Assembly: GCF_001557535.2 (NCBI RefSeq)
Contig: NZ_CP014306.1
Location: 2,976,001-3,040,000 of the forward strand
DNA: 64,000 bases
Source: Burkholderia sp. PAMC 26561
GTDB taxonomy: Bacteria; Pseudomonadota; Gammaproteobacteria; Burkholderiales; Burkholderiaceae
Direction: 5' to 3'
This document shows positions 1 through 8,862 of the stretch, piece by piece; position 1 is the stretch's first letter, and each line of letters begins with the position of its first letter. A program made the translations under genes and the position numbers. The notes beneath the pieces are model-generated. The model saw only the letters and a list, made by a program, of their open reading frames with translations. It had not been told where the DNA came from and ran no database searches.

Positions 1-316
1 GATTGCGCATGGGCAACTCGAAGCCGCGCAGTTGCTCGGGCTGTCGCGCATGCATGCCGTGCTGCGCATCCAGGTGCCTCAGGCATTGCGCACGACACTG
101 CCGTCGCTCGTCAATGAAATGGTGATGCTCGTGAAGGCCTCGTCGCTGATCTCGGTCGTCGGGGTCGCCGATATCACGCGCACCGCGCAGAATATTGCAG
201 CGAGCACATACCGGCCGCTTGAAGCGTATGTCGCGGCCGGGCTCGTGTATCTCGTGATCAACGGCGCCTTGTCGCTCGCCGGGCATCGCGCGGAACGCCG
301 GCTCGCGCAGGCATAG
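1..316 (+). CDS. Polar amino-acid ABC transporter permease (5' truncated by window edge)
   Basis: This is the C-terminal part, about 104 residues, of an inner-membrane permease of the HisM/GlnP type; the frame is open to the left edge, so its start lies outside the window. The cytoplasmic EAA loop that docks on the ATPase is visible at the beginning (E-A-A-x3-G followed by Q-V-P-Q). Two further hydrophobic segments follow. The next permease begins 14 bp after the stop, and an ATPase follows, so these genes form one importer operon. The binding protein is not in view to the left and could lie just upstream. The substrate is not readable from this part alone; linkage to hutC suggests histidine or a related compound (inference). 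Confidence 0.85.
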   Translation, partial: IAHGQLEAAQLLGLSRMHAVLRIQVPQALRTTLPSLVNEMVMLVKASSLISVVGVADITRTAQNIAASTYRPLEAYVAAGLVYLVINGALSLAGHRAERRLAQA

Positions 317-330
317 GCATAGACAACGCC

Positions 331-999
331 ATGGCCCTTCACTTCGACCCATCGGTCCTTACCGATTCCCTCCCTGCCCTCGCCGAAGGTTTCGCGACGA
401 CCATCGCCGTGTGGATAGGCGGCGTGCTGATCGGCATGGCGATAGGATTCGCCATCGCGTTGCTGCAGATTTTTTGCGGCAAGTGGGTGCGCGGTTTTTT
501 GCGCGCGTATATAGAGGTCTTTCGCGGCACGCCGTTTCTCGTGCAGCTATTCGTGCTGTATTACGGCGGCCCATCGTTCGGGTTATCCCTTGAACCGTTG
601 ACGGCGGGTATCGTTGGATTGGGCCTGTATGGCAGCGCCTATTTTGCGGAAGCGTTCCGCTCGGGTTTTACGTCGGTGCCGCGCGGTCACATGGAGGCTG
701 CGCAATGTCTCGGCTTCACGCGGCTGCAAGTCATCATGCGCGTACAGTTGCCGCAGATGCTCGTGATCATCCTGCCGGCGCTGACGAATCTGATCATCGT
801 GCTGAGCAAGGAGACCGCGGTGTTGTCGGTTGTTACCGTACCGGAACTGACGTTCGTGCTGACGGGTATCGGCTCCGAAAAATTTGCGTTTGTCGAAACG
901 CTGCTCGCGTTGTGCGTATGTTATCTCGTGCTGGTGGAAGTGGCTTCGCGCGCCGGGCAATGGGTCGAATTGCGCGTCGGCCGTTTCCTGACCCGATGA
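331..999 (+). CDS. Polar amino-acid ABC transporter permease
   Basis: A 222-residue inner-membrane permease of the HisQ/GlnP family and of normal length for it. It has about five hydrophobic segments and a complete EAA motif near residues 118-141 (M-E-A-A-Q-C-L-G, then Q-L-P-Q), the site that contacts the ATPase. It is the partner of the truncated permease upstream; such importers use a permease heterodimer. The stop is followed 39 bp later by the ATPase gene. No strong Shine-Dalgarno sequence precedes the ATG, which suggests translational coupling to the upstream gene. Substrate specificity is inferred only from the neighbours (hutC, hutH). Confidence 0.88.
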   Translation: MALHFDPSVLTDSLPALAEGFATTIAVWIGGVLIGMAIGFAIALLQIFCGKWVRGFLRAYIEVFRGTPFLVQLFVLYYGGPSFGLSLEPLTAGIVGLGLYGSAYFAEAFRSGFTSVPRGHMEAAQCLGFTRLQVIMRVQLPQMLVIILPALTNLIIVLSKETAVLSVVTVPELTFVLTGIGSEKFAFVETLLALCVCYLVLVEVASRAGQWVELRVGRFLTR

Positions 1000-1038
1000 A
1001 CGCATTAAAAACGCCGACCTCATTGTGAGTGCTGAATC

Positions 1039-1917
1039 ATGAAGAAACCGATTATCGGCAACACGCCGGCGCAGGCTGAATATCTCGTCGATGCCCGGCA
1101 TGTCAGCAAGCATTTCGGCACGCTCAAGGTACTCGACGACGTTTCGCTCGCCGTGCGCAAGTCGGAGGTGACGTGCATCATCGGGCCGTCGGGTTCGGGC
1201 AAAAGCACCCTGCTGCGATCACTCGCGTTCCTCGAGGAATACAGCGAAGGCGAGATTTACATCGAAGGCGAGTTGCTGGGTTATGTGACGGAGCGCAACG
1301 GCAAACGCGTGCGCGCACGCCAAGCCGAGATCAACCGCGTGCGCCGGAATGTCGGCATGGTGTTCCAGCAATTCAATTTGTGGCCGCACATGACGGCCAT
1401 GGAAAATGTCGCCGAAGCGCTGGTGCGCGTGCGCAAACTTCCGAAGGCGGAAGCGCATAAACGCGCGCTCGCCATGCTCGACAAAGTCGGCCTCGCCGAT
1501 CGTGCGAACAACCATCCCGCGCGTCTTTCCGGCGGCCAGCAGCAACGCGTTGCGATCGCACGCGCGCTCGCCATGGAACCGCACATCATGCTCTTCGACG
1601 AACCCACGTCCGCGCTCGATCCGGAGCTCGTTGGCGAGGTGCTTCAGGTCATGAAGAACCTGGCGAACGACGGCATGACGATGGTCATCGTCACTCACGA
1701 AATGGGTTTTGCAGCGCAGGTTGCGGATACGGTCATGTTTATAGATCATGGCAAGATTGCCGCGCAGGGCTCGCCCGAGGACGTGTTTCACAACGCCCAG
1801 CAGCCACGCCTTCGACAGTTTCTGCAAAACTATCTCGACAGGAACGCGTTCTGGACGCGTCGTGAGGACCCCGCTGCCGGCAGCATGCCGGTCTTGACAG
1901 AATCCAGCAGGATGTAA
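1039..1917 (+). CDS. Polar amino-acid ABC transporter ATP-binding protein
   Basis: A 292-residue ATPase of the HisP/GlnQ type that would energise the two upstream permeases at the inner membrane. Walker A is G-P-S-G-S-G-K-S-T near residues 49-57, the Q-loop is in F-Q-Q-F-N-L-W, the signature is L-S-G-G-Q-Q-Q-R, and Walker B with D-loop is [10 protein letters not shown]. The protein runs about 35-40 residues beyond the usual end of GlnQ proteins, with a charged tail of unknown role. The hutC regulator starts 4 bp after the stop, so regulator and transporter are almost certainly co-transcribed. Confidence 0.92.
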   Translation: MKKPIIGNTPAQAEYLVDARHVSKHFGTLKVLDDVSLAVRKSEVTCIIGPSGSGKSTLLRSLAFLEEYSEGEIYIEGELLGYVTERNGKRVRARQAEINRVRRNVGMVFQQFNLWPHMTAMENVAEALVRVRKLPKAEAHKRALAMLDKVGLADRANNHPARLSGGQQQRVAIARALAMEPHIMLFDEPTSALDPELVGEVLQVMKNLANDGMTMVIVTHEMGFAAQVADTVMFIDHGKIAAQGSPEDVFHNAQQPRLRQFLQNYLDRNAFWTRREDPAAGSMPVLTESSRM

Positions 1918-1921
1918 AAAC

Positions 1922-2695
1922 ATGAATACAAACGGGCTTTCGAACCCAGCATCTGCAGCGCAGGAAACAGCCGTGCCACTCGCGCGCTATGAGCGCGTGA
2001 AGGAACATATCCGCACGCGCATTCTCTCGGGGGAATGGCGGCCGGGCGACCGCATTCCGTCGGAGATGACGCTGGTCGGCGAGCTGGGCGTATCGCGCAT
2101 GACGATCAACCGCGCGTTGCGCGAGCTAACGGAACAAGGGGTATTGACGCGCTTTTCGGGCGTCGGGACGTTCATCGCGGAAGAGAAGCCGCAGTCCACG
2201 TTGCTGATGATCGCGCATATAGGCGACGAGATTCGTGCCAGAGGTCACGAGTACGGTTATTCGATCATGCTTGCCGTGCGTGAGGCGGCCGCAAGCGATG
2301 TGTCCGCCGCGCTAGGTCTGGCGCCTGGTGCGTCCGTGTTTCATGTGGTGTGCGTGCATCGTGAGAACGGGGTGCCGGTGCAACTCGAAGACCGGTATGT
2401 GAATCCGGAAGTCGCACCGCATTTTCTGGAGCAGGATTTCTCGACGGTGCGGCCTTCGGAGTATTTGTACAACACGGTGCCCGCACATGAAGTCGAGCAC
2501 GTGGTCGATGCCGAACTGCCGTCCCGCGCCGATGCCCGCTTGCTCGAGATCGGCCCCGATCAGCCGTGCCTGACGCTGGTGCGGCGGACGTGGGCTAACA
2601 ACGTTGCGGTGACGTTCGCGCGCTTCGTGCATCCGGGCACGCGATACAGATTGGGATGCCGCTTCAGCAGCGACAACCTACAGCGGCAGAGCTGA
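1922..2695 (+). CDS. hutC: GntR/UTRA-family histidine utilisation repressor
   Basis: A 257-residue regulator: an N-terminal winged helix-turn-helix of the GntR type (about residues 22-90, including the P-S-E-M-T-L motif and V-S-R-M-T-I-N-R-A-L) followed by a UTRA ligand-binding domain to the end. HutC proteins bind urocanate and release their operator when it accumulates (family knowledge). The gene is fused by position to the ABC importer operon and is convergent with hutH 33 bp away. Two palindromes resembling HutC operators lie upstream of hutH, which supports the assignment. Other UTRA regulators have similar sequence, so the exact ligand remains inferred. Confidence 0.85.
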   Translation: MNTNGLSNPASAAQETAVPLARYERVKEHIRTRILSGEWRPGDRIPSEMTLVGELGVSRMTINRALRELTEQGVLTRFSGVGTFIAEEKPQSTLLMIAHIGDEIRARGHEYGYSIMLAVREAAASDVSAALGLAPGASVFHVVCVHRENGVPVQLEDRYVNPEVAPHFLEQDFSTVRPSEYLYNTVPAHEVEHVVDAELPSRADARLLEIGPDQPCLTLVRRTWANNVAVTFARFVHPGTRYRLGCRFSSDNLQRQS

Positions 2696-2728
2696 GAACG
2701 ACCCGGCCGCCGTAGGCTTGAAAACGAC

Positions 2729-4258
2729 TTAAACCGTGCCGTGCGACGCGAATTGCAGCGGGCAGAATCCGGCAATCTTGCCGCTTCTCACCTGCTTCGC
2801 CACGGCCACGATATCCGGCGCGAAGTAATGATCGAGCTCGTAATGCTCGACATCGGCGCGGATGGATTGCATGACCGGCTGCAAACGCGGACTCGTCAGA
2901 TGCGGCGCGCGCAAGTCCACGCCCTGCGCCGCCGCGAGCAGTTCGATCGCGAGGATATGGGTCACGTTCTCGGCAATATCGCCCAGCTTGCGCGCGGCGA
3001 ACGTCGCCATGGACACGTGATCTTCCTGATTCGCCGACGTCGGCAGCGAGTCCACCGATGCCGGATGCGCGTAGGTCTTGTTCTCCGATGCAAGGGCGGC
3101 CGCCGTCACATGCGCGATCATGAAGCCCGAGTTCACGCCGCCATCGCGAACGAGGAAAGGCGGCAAGCCGGAGAGCGTGGCATCGATCAGTAGCGCAATG
3201 CGGCGTTCCGCCAATGCGCCGATTTCCGCCGCGGCAATCGCGAGGTTATCGGCGGCAAACGCGACGGGCTCCGCATGAAAGTTGCCGCCCGAAAGCACTT
3301 CGCCCGTGTCCGGGAAAATCAGCGGATTGTCCGATACGGCGTTCGCTTCGATCAGCAACACGTTGCCTGCATGACGGATCTGGTCGAGACACGCGCCCAT
3401 GACCTGCGGCTGGCATCGAAGGCTGTACGGGTCTTGGACCTTGTCGCAATCCTGATGCGACAGGTTGATGCCCGAGCCTTCCAGCAAGGTGCGATACGCA
3501 GCGGCTGCATCGATCTGCCCCTGGTGGCCGCGCAACGCGTGAATGCGGGCGTCGAAGGGAACGACGGAACCCTCGGCGGCATCCACCGACAGCGAGCCCG
3601 ACACCAGACCCGTCCGGTAGAGGTCTTCGATCGCGAACATGTTGTATAACGCGAGCGCGGTCGATGCCTGCGTGCCGTTCAAAAGCGCGAGCCCTTCCTT
3701 GGCTTGCAGGGTCAGCGGTTCGAGGCCGACGGACTTGAGTCCATCGATGGCAGGCGCCAGCTTTCCGTCGAGGAACACTTCGCCGATACCCATAAGCACG
3801 CCCGACATATGCGCGAGCGGCGCAAGGTCGCCCGATGCGCCGACCGACCCCTTGACCGGAATGACGGGCAGCACGTCTGCGTTGAACAGCGTGATCATGG
3901 CGTCCATCACCTTGCGGCGAATGCCGGAATGACCACGCCCCAGGCTCGACAGTTTCAGCGCCATCAACAACCGGACGACGGGCGGCGACATTGGCTCACC
4001 GACACCGACCGCGTGCGACAAAACCAGATTGCGCTGCAGGAGTTCAAGCTGGTCTGCGGGAATATGCGTGTTCGCGAGGCGGCCAAAACCCGTGTTGATG
4101 CCGTAGGCCGGCAGACCTTTCGCGGCGATGTCCTCGACGGCTTTTGCACTGGCATCGATAGCCGCGTGGCTTGCCGGGTCGAGTTCGAGCTGCACGCGTT
4201 CGCGTGCGATCTGGCGCAGTTGCGGGAGGGTCAGTTTGCCGGGGGTGAGCGTCATCAT
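2729..4258 (-). CDS. hutH: Histidine ammonia-lyase
   Basis: A 509-residue cytosolic enzyme converting L-histidine to urocanate and ammonia, the first step of histidine degradation. The MIO cofactor-forming triad A-S-G is at residues 141-143 in the context G-S-V-G-A-S-G-D-L. Other family marks are Y-G-I-N-T-G-F-G near 52-59 and the late G-x-x-Q-E-D-H-V-S-M-type stretch. The start is set at the tandem ATG because an AAGGAC ribosome site lies about 8 nt upstream; the longer reading frame has no such site. The gene is alone: hutU, hutI and hutG are not in the window. Control by the neighbouring HutC is likely from the two upstream palindromes. Confidence 0.94.
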   Translation of the reverse strand: MMTLTPGKLTLPQLRQIARERVQLELDPASHAAIDASAKAVEDIAAKGLPAYGINTGFGRLANTHIPADQLELLQRNLVLSHAVGVGEPMSPPVVRLLMALKLSSLGRGHSGIRRKVMDAMITLFNADVLPVIPVKGSVGASGDLAPLAHMSGVLMGIGEVFLDGKLAPAIDGLKSVGLEPLTLQAKEGLALLNGTQASTALALYNMFAIEDLYRTGLVSGSLSVDAAEGSVVPFDARIHALRGHQGQIDAAAAYRTLLEGSGINLSHQDCDKVQDPYSLRCQPQVMGACLDQIRHAGNVLLIEANAVSDNPLIFPDTGEVLSGGNFHAEPVAFAADNLAIAAAEIGALAERRIALLIDATLSGLPPFLVRDGGVNSGFMIAHVTAAALASENKTYAHPASVDSLPTSANQEDHVSMATFAARKLGDIAENVTHILAIELLAAAQGVDLRAPHLTSPRLQPVMQSIRADVEHYELDHYFAPDIVAVAKQVRSGKIAGFCPLQFASHGTV

Positions 4259-4305
4259 CGTGTTGTCCTTAAGCGTCAGGCTTGCGCGTTTGCATGCGGG
4301 GCTGT

Positions 4306-4319
4306 CTTGTCTATACAAG
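4306..4319. promoter_or_regulatory. Putative HutC operator 1 upstream of hutH
   Basis: The 14-bp sequence CTTGTCTATACAAG is a near-perfect palindrome with a TTGT-N4/5-ACAAG layout like published HutC sites (TGTA-x-x-TACA core). It lies 48-61 bp upstream of the hutH start, a position from which a bound repressor would block transcription. The assignment rests on symmetry, location and the adjacent hutC gene. Confidence 0.6.
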
Positions 4320-4349
4320 AGCATAACCGCGAGTCTAGGACAACAAAAT

Positions 4350-4362
4350 CGGTATATACAAG
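4350..4362. promoter_or_regulatory. Putative HutC operator 2 upstream of hutH
   Basis: CGGTATATACAAG contains the 8-bp palindrome GTATATAC and shares the TATACAAG half with operator 1, about 43 bp further upstream (roughly four helical turns centre to centre). Two spaced sites are typical of cooperative GntR-family binding. A weaker partial copy, TGTCTATAC, occurs at 4516-4524. Confidence 0.5.
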
Positions 4363-4579
4363 TATTTTATGATTTAGGACGAACGAAAATCAACGCCGTG
4401 CCGGCCCCGCAGCCAGCAACAGCGGGGACTACCGCATGAAACTGCTGAAATCCAAGCGATCGTCGAATTTTGATCGCAACGCTGACCCGGTCCATTCCGC
4501 ATCCTGAAAAGCTTCTGTCTATACCGCGTCCCGGGAGACGTCCGAGATCACGGTCACGAGCAGCTCGGCGCAATAAATG

Positions 4580-4605
4580 AACGCGCGGCACGTGAGCCGC
4601 GCGTT
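4580..4605. repeat. Perfect 10-bp inverted repeat, hairpin-forming
   Basis: Arms AACGCGCGGC and GCCGCGCGTT flank ACGTGA. It lies downstream of neither flanking gene's stop in a standard terminator layout: both hutH and the LysE gene read away from or towards it without a T-tract. It may be a REP-like element or a transcription-pausing structure. Confidence 0.5.
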
Positions 4606-4741
4606 AGTCGGCACCTGACGCAGTTTGCGGGTGTTGTTCGAGCAAGATCAAACTGCCGCGTTCGGCCGAGCCAGGCAGCCCCCCGCTCAGCGGGCGGCCA
4701 GCCGTGGATGATCAGCCTCTAGCCGCGCCCGACGCCGTGCG

Positions 4742-5380
4742 TTAGATGCCCGCTTTGTGCGCCGCGAATATGAGCCGCAAACCGAGCGCGGCAACGGCCG
4801 TTGCAGCAATCCGGTCAACCCATTTCTTCGCGCGCAGATAAACCTCGCGCGGACGGCGGCTGGAGAAACCCAATGCTACGACGGTGTACCAGCCCGCCTC
4901 GATGCCGAACAGCAAAGGCGGCAGCACGAAATAACACCAGAGTGGCGGATGTTGCGGCAACAGGGCAGCAAAGATACTGCCGTACCAGATCGCGGTCTTC
5001 GGGTTGCTGAGTTGCGTACTCAGGCCCATCCAGAACGATTTCCGAAGATTGCGGGCGTGTGCGGAGCGCGTTTGGTCGACGGATATGGGACTCGATGCAC
5101 CCCGCCAGATATTGAACGCGATGTAGATCAGGTAGAGGCCACCAGCAATTTTTAACGTGACATAGAGCCATGCGACGGCGGACAGCAGCGTGTACAAACC
5201 CGCCAGCGCGATGCCGCTGAAGAACACACCGCCTACGCCCATGCCGAGTGCGGTCGCGAGTCCATCGGCGCGGGACAGGCCAATTGCATTGCGCGCGACC
5301 AGCACGAAGCTGGGACCGGGGCTCATGGCGCCCATCAGGATCGCGGCGAGGATGGCCAGGATAGCGGCTGAGGCAGTCAT
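4742..5380 (-). CDS. LysE/RhtB-family amino-acid exporter
   Basis: A 212-residue inner-membrane protein with five to six hydrophobic helices, the usual size for the LysE/RhtB/ArgO superfamily. The N-terminal family signature is present (G-A-M-S-P-G-P-S-F near residues 17-25, then A-R-N-A-I-G), as is the central N-P-K-T-A motif. Such proteins export amino acids or homoserine lactones. An AAGGAG site precedes the ATG by 9 nt. It stands as a single gene between hutH and the binding-protein gene; its substrate cannot be read from sequence. An exporter beside a histidine importer and lyase may relieve amino-acid overload (inference). Confidence 0.88.
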   Translation of the reverse strand: MTASAAILAILAAILMGAMSPGPSFVLVARNAIGLSRADGLATALGMGVGGVFFSGIALAGLYTLLSAVAWLYVTLKIAGGLYLIYIAFNIWRGASSPISVDQTRSAHARNLRKSFWMGLSTQLSNPKTAIWYGSIFAALLPQHPPLWCYFVLPPLLFGIEAGWYTVVALGFSSRRPREVYLRAKKWVDRIAATAVAALGLRLIFAAHKAGI

Positions 5381-5638
5381 CGGAAAGCTCCTTTGTGTGA
5401 CAGCGAAGCGGTTGGAGGCTTGAAAAATAACACGGTACGGCTTAAGTGGCTCCTTTTCCCCGGCCAGATGAAATCAGGTCTCGGCTGGTGTCACGCGCAT
5501 CTGCCATGCGGCAAGCAACTCCGCCTGCTTGCTCAACCAGCGCTTGGGCAATGCTTGCGATCCCCATTGATCGGTCCTGCTTGCGTGCCCGCCCATGAAC
5601 CAGAAATGGCGGACTGGTCGAAGGCACATGAATATCCA

Positions 5639-6496
5639 TCAGTGAAGCGCCGTACCATTCAACGTGACTTTCGTGACCGCACTCGATTGCAAGCTCCACT
5701 TCGCGACAATCGCTGCGTACGTACCGTTCGCAATCAACGTATTGAGCGCACCGAGCACGGCATCGCGCAATTTTGGATTCGACTTGGCGAACGCAATGCC
5801 TTCAGGCGATGTCGCGAACGGCTCGCCGATAGGCTTGTACGTGTTCGGTTCAAGCTTCATTGCGTACGGCAAGGTCTCGCTGCCCTGCACGCCCGCTGCA
5901 ATGCGTCCTTGCTTGAGTTGCATGCGCGCGGACGCGGTATCTTCGGTTCCCGCGACGGTGATCGCGCCCTTGCCCGCGCCTTCGCAGTTTTTCGCGCTCC
6001 ACGCGGCGGTATCGGCGGGAAACGATGTGCTGCGGCTCGTACCGACCGGCTTGCCGCACAGGTCCGGCGCCTGTTTGATCTCATGCGCCCGCGACGCAAG
6101 GATATAAAACTGCGCGCCCGAATTCAGGTAGTCCAGAAAATCCGCGGTATCGCGACGACCGGGGACATCACTCAGGCCGCTCAGGATCATATCGACACGA
6201 CCCGTCGCCAGCGATGGCAACAACTGTTCAAACGCCGATTCCTGCCAGTCGAACTTCACGCCGAGTTGCTTGGCAATCGCGTTGCCGAGGTCGATATCGA
6301 AACCAACCAGGTCCCCGCTTTCCGGGTCCTTGTATTCCATCGGCGGATAGATGGAGTTCACCGCGACCTTGATCACTTTCGACTTTGCGAATGCATCGGG
6401 CAAGGCCTGCGCGTGCGCGCCGCTCGCGAACAGAAACGTCGAGAGGCACAAGGCCATCAGGCTGGAAACGGCACGCATCGGGTTCAGCTTGTTCAT
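5639..6496 (-). CDS. Amino-acid-type ABC transporter substrate-binding protein
   Basis: A 285-residue periplasmic binding protein of family 3 (SBP_bac_3). It begins with a signal peptide ending A-H-A-Q-A near residue 31, then shows the family pattern I-Y-P-P-M-E-Y and G-F-D-I-D-L-G. I chose the ATG at 6496 because AAGGTG lies 8 nt upstream; a GTG three codons earlier overlaps that ribosome site. It is the last gene of a minus-strand operon beginning with two deacetylase-like proteins and an MmgE/PrpD protein, 69 bp after the latter. No permease is in this operon, so it may serve a distant importer, possibly the one at the left edge. Confidence 0.85.
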   Translation of the reverse strand: MNKLNPMRAVSSLMALCLSTFLFASGAHAQALPDAFAKSKVIKVAVNSIYPPMEYKDPESGDLVGFDIDLGNAIAKQLGVKFDWQESAFEQLLPSLATGRVDMILSGLSDVPGRRDTADFLDYLNSGAQFYILASRAHEIKQAPDLCGKPVGTSRSTSFPADTAAWSAKNCEGAGKGAITVAGTEDTASARMQLKQGRIAAGVQGSETLPYAMKLEPNTYKPIGEPFATSPEGIAFAKSNPKLRDAVLGALNTLIANGTYAAIVAKWSLQSSAVTKVTLNGTALH

Positions 6497-6565
6497 GAAA
6501 GACACACCTTATGAAGGTCTTGTGAAGTTGCGAAGGATCGTTACGAAATCTCGGGACGTAGTGGC

Positions 6566-7960
6566 CTAACGCACTACAGGTCGTGCATCGGCATCGCCGC
6601 CGAGCCATTGCGTCAGAGTCCGGACATCGGCGAGAGTGTCCAGATCGAGCAGCGCCGTTTCAAGCGCATCGACTGAGGCTTCCGGAATCGTCATACCGGC
6701 CAGCGCGCGGAATTTCGCAACCAGAGCCGCGTCCGAAACCGGATTGCGCGGATCGCCGAGCGGTATGTCGACGCGTCGCGAACGCGGTTCGGTATCGGAC
6801 ATCGCGAGGGTGATCACGGGTTCGTCGAGATCCGACATGGCAGGATCGATCTCGAGCATGATGCGTCGCATGGCCGCCGCGATACGCGGGTCGTGACGTT
6901 GTGCGTCGAGATATGCGCCTATGCCAGCCTGGCCGTTCACGAGCGCCGTGGCGATGGCGTACGGCAAGCTCATTTGCGCCGATGCAAGCGTGTTGAGATC
7001 GCGTCCGCCGCACATCTGGTTCACAAACGCGCTCAGGCTGACATGCACCCCGGTCAGCTTGTCCAGGTCCGCAGCGCGTCCTTGCAGGAGTTCAAGCGTG
7101 GCGTCGATCGCCGCATGCGTACTCCGGCATGCGGCGTGTGGCTTGATCGAACAGCGCATCAGTTTCCATACCACGCCAATGTCCGCGAGCAATGCCTCGG
7201 GCTGCTGTGTTTCACGCGCGAAGGCATTGAAGAAACCGCCCCATACGTCTTCGAAGATTTGTGTCGGACCACTGACGCCCTGGCGCGCGAGCAGCGCGGC
7301 AAGCAGGCCGCCTTCCGCAGCGCGTCCCGTATGCATGCGCTTGGTCTGCGATGCATCGTGTATGAAGCCCCACAACCCGCCGCTGAAACTTCCGGCGTGG
7401 CCGAGCGCGGCGGCGGTCTGAATAGCGTCGAGACCGAGCAGGCGCGCGCTCGCCGCAGCCGCACCGAACGCGCCGCATGTCATGGTGGAATGCCAGCCGT
7501 AGTTGTTGTGTGGCGAATATCCGCCGCACGCTTCGAGCACACGCCGGCCGACGTCGTAGCCTAAGACGACCGCCGTCAGAAATTCGCGCCCTGATACAGC
7601 GCGGTCGGTGCAGGCGAGCGCCGCGAATGCAGCGGGAAGGACGACTGCGCCGGAGTGGTCGCAGCCGCCGGCGTCATCGAGTTCGAGCGCATGTGCTGCA
7701 ACGCCATTGACGAACGCCGCATCACGCGCGTTAAAACTCTGCGACGTACCCCATGCGCGTATTTCGCCTTTGCTTCCCAGGCTCATCAGTGCACGCACGC
7801 TGCGCGCTTCAACGGCCGTCGCACCGCCCAGAGAAACGCCGAGCGTGTCGAGTATATGGCGCTTCGCTTTATGCACGACAGCGGCCGGAAGCGTCTCCCC
7901 CGAAGTCTCTGCGACAAACCCCGCAAGCCGTTGCGACAAGGTCGATTTGCCAGCGTTCAT
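6566..7960 (-). CDS. MmgE/PrpD family protein
   Basis: A 464-residue protein of the 2-methylcitrate dehydratase/iminodisuccinate epimerase fold. Recognisable parts are H-I-L-D-T-L-G-V-S-L-G-G early, V-N-G-V-A-A-H-A-L-E-L-D-D with the following G-C-D-H-S-G, and K-P-H-A-A-C-R-S-T-H-A-A-I-D in the middle. The start at 7960 is chosen because its ATG overlaps the stop of the upstream deacetylase-like gene (ATGA), indicating coupling; the longer frame is only read-through. No prpBC genes are near, so a role in the methylcitrate cycle is unlikely. Members of this family also act in degradation of unusual acids; with the neighbours, a dehydratase or epimerase on an amide or imide-derived acid is possible (inference). 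Confidence 0.85.
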   Translation of the reverse strand: MNAGKSTLSQRLAGFVAETSGETLPAAVVHKAKRHILDTLGVSLGGATAVEARSVRALMSLGSKGEIRAWGTSQSFNARDAAFVNGVAAHALELDDAGGCDHSGAVVLPAAFAALACTDRAVSGREFLTAVVLGYDVGRRVLEACGGYSPHNNYGWHSTMTCGAFGAAAASARLLGLDAIQTAAALGHAGSFSGGLWGFIHDASQTKRMHTGRAAEGGLLAALLARQGVSGPTQIFEDVWGGFFNAFARETQQPEALLADIGVVWKLMRCSIKPHAACRSTHAAIDATLELLQGRAADLDKLTGVHVSLSAFVNQMCGGRDLNTLASAQMSLPYAIATALVNGQAGIGAYLDAQRHDPRIAAAMRRIMLEIDPAMSDLDEPVITLAMSDTEPRSRRVDIPLGDPRNPVSDAALVAKFRALAGMTIPEASVDALETALLDLDTLADVRTLTQWLGGDADARPVVR

Positions 7961-8859
7961 GCCTGCTCCTGCTTGTGCCGTGCATACACTTCGACCGGGT
8001 GACCGGGCTCGTTGCTCGTGACGCTTTGGCGCCACCACGCGGCCATCTCGGCGCCCGTCGCGAACCAGACATCGTTGCGTGAGCGGATGTCGGCGAGCAG
8101 TTCACGCAGCACATCGATGCGCCCTGCCGTGCCGATGATCTCCGGATGCAGCCGCAGCACGAAGCACAATCCAAATCGATGAAACGCCGCGAAATCATGC
8201 TTCCAGTTCTTCGCCACTTCACCGTACGACGGAATGCGGGGCTGCCCGACAGGAACCGCCGGCGACAGGTTGTATGTGAAGTACGGTTCGTCTTCGAGCT
8301 CATAGTGAAGCGGCAGTTCTACGAGCGGCGGTGTAGTGATCGCCGTGTCGGAATCCGGCAAATGGAAATACGGCAGGTCATCGCCACGCCACGACGACGA
8401 CCATGTGACGCCTTCATCGCGAAGAAAGTCCGCGAAGCCCGGCGCCCAGTTTCCAGTGAACGAACGGAAGCCCTCGGCGCGGTGGCCAAGCACGTTTTCA
8501 AGCGCGGCTTGTCCCTGCCTGAAGACGTTCTTCTGAGCGTCGAGCGTGAGCGTATCGAAGTCCTCGCAGACGTAGCCGATATTGCCTATCTCGTGCTTCT
8601 GCGCATCAATGCGCGCGACCAGTTCGCCATGCGTCTCGGCAACACGGCCCGGCACGAACCAGCTTGAACGGACATCGAATTCTTCCAGCGCATCGAGCAC
8701 GCGATCCACCCCGCGCTTGGCGCCGTAACGCCATACGGATAACGACTTTTCGCGGCCCGCGATGCGCGGTTCCTGCGTGAGGATGCCGTGTTCGTCGTTG
8801 AAATCGACCGTGATGACGACGGCGCTTCGCGCATTGTCGGGCCACCGTATTGTGTTCAT
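7957..8859 (-). CDS. Polysaccharide-deacetylase-fold protein, zinc histidines missing
   Basis: A 300-residue NodB-fold protein related to HpPgdA/cyclic-imidase-type deacetylases. The first motif survives as V-D-F-N-D near residues 18-22. At the second motif, where the neighbouring paralogue has H-G-Y-K-H, this protein reads I-G-Y-V-C (residues 94-98), so both zinc-binding histidines are replaced. The third motif is R-S-F instead of R-T-P, while the late L-H-P is kept. It therefore looks catalytically altered or structural. Its start lies 3 bp after the stop of the intact paralogue and its own stop overlaps the MmgE/PrpD start, so the three are translated together, which suggests a complex. 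Confidence 0.82.
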   Translation of the reverse strand: MNTIRWPDNARSAVVITVDFNDEHGILTQEPRIAGREKSLSVWRYGAKRGVDRVLDALEEFDVRSSWFVPGRVAETHGELVARIDAQKHEIGNIGYVCEDFDTLTLDAQKNVFRQGQAALENVLGHRAEGFRSFTGNWAPGFADFLRDEGVTWSSSWRGDDLPYFHLPDSDTAITTPPLVELPLHYELEDEPYFTYNLSPAVPVGQPRIPSYGEVAKNWKHDFAAFHRFGLCFVLRLHPEIIGTAGRIDVLRELLADIRSRNDVWFATGAEMAAWWRQSVTSNEPGHPVEVYARHKQEQA

Positions 8860-8862
8860 CGT

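Larger units (their letters stand above)
4259..4741. other. Intergenic region between hutH and lysE-like gene
   Basis: This 483-bp gap holds the two HutC-like palindromes near hutH and a perfect 10-bp inverted repeat with a 6-nt loop at 4580-4605 (AACGCGCGGC arms), not followed by a T-run. A short palindrome CCCGCTCAGCGGG sits at 4682-4694. No credible gene was found; small open frames here lack ribosome sites and recognisable sequence. Confidence 0.6.

Noticed and set aside
4580..4605. Perfect inverted repeat considered as a terminator
   Set aside because: No T-run follows on either strand and it is not directly downstream of a stop codon; listed as a repeat only.
5393..6514. 373-codon open frame on the plus strand
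   Set aside because: Overlaps the binding-protein gene in antisense; composition is arginine-rich with no motif.
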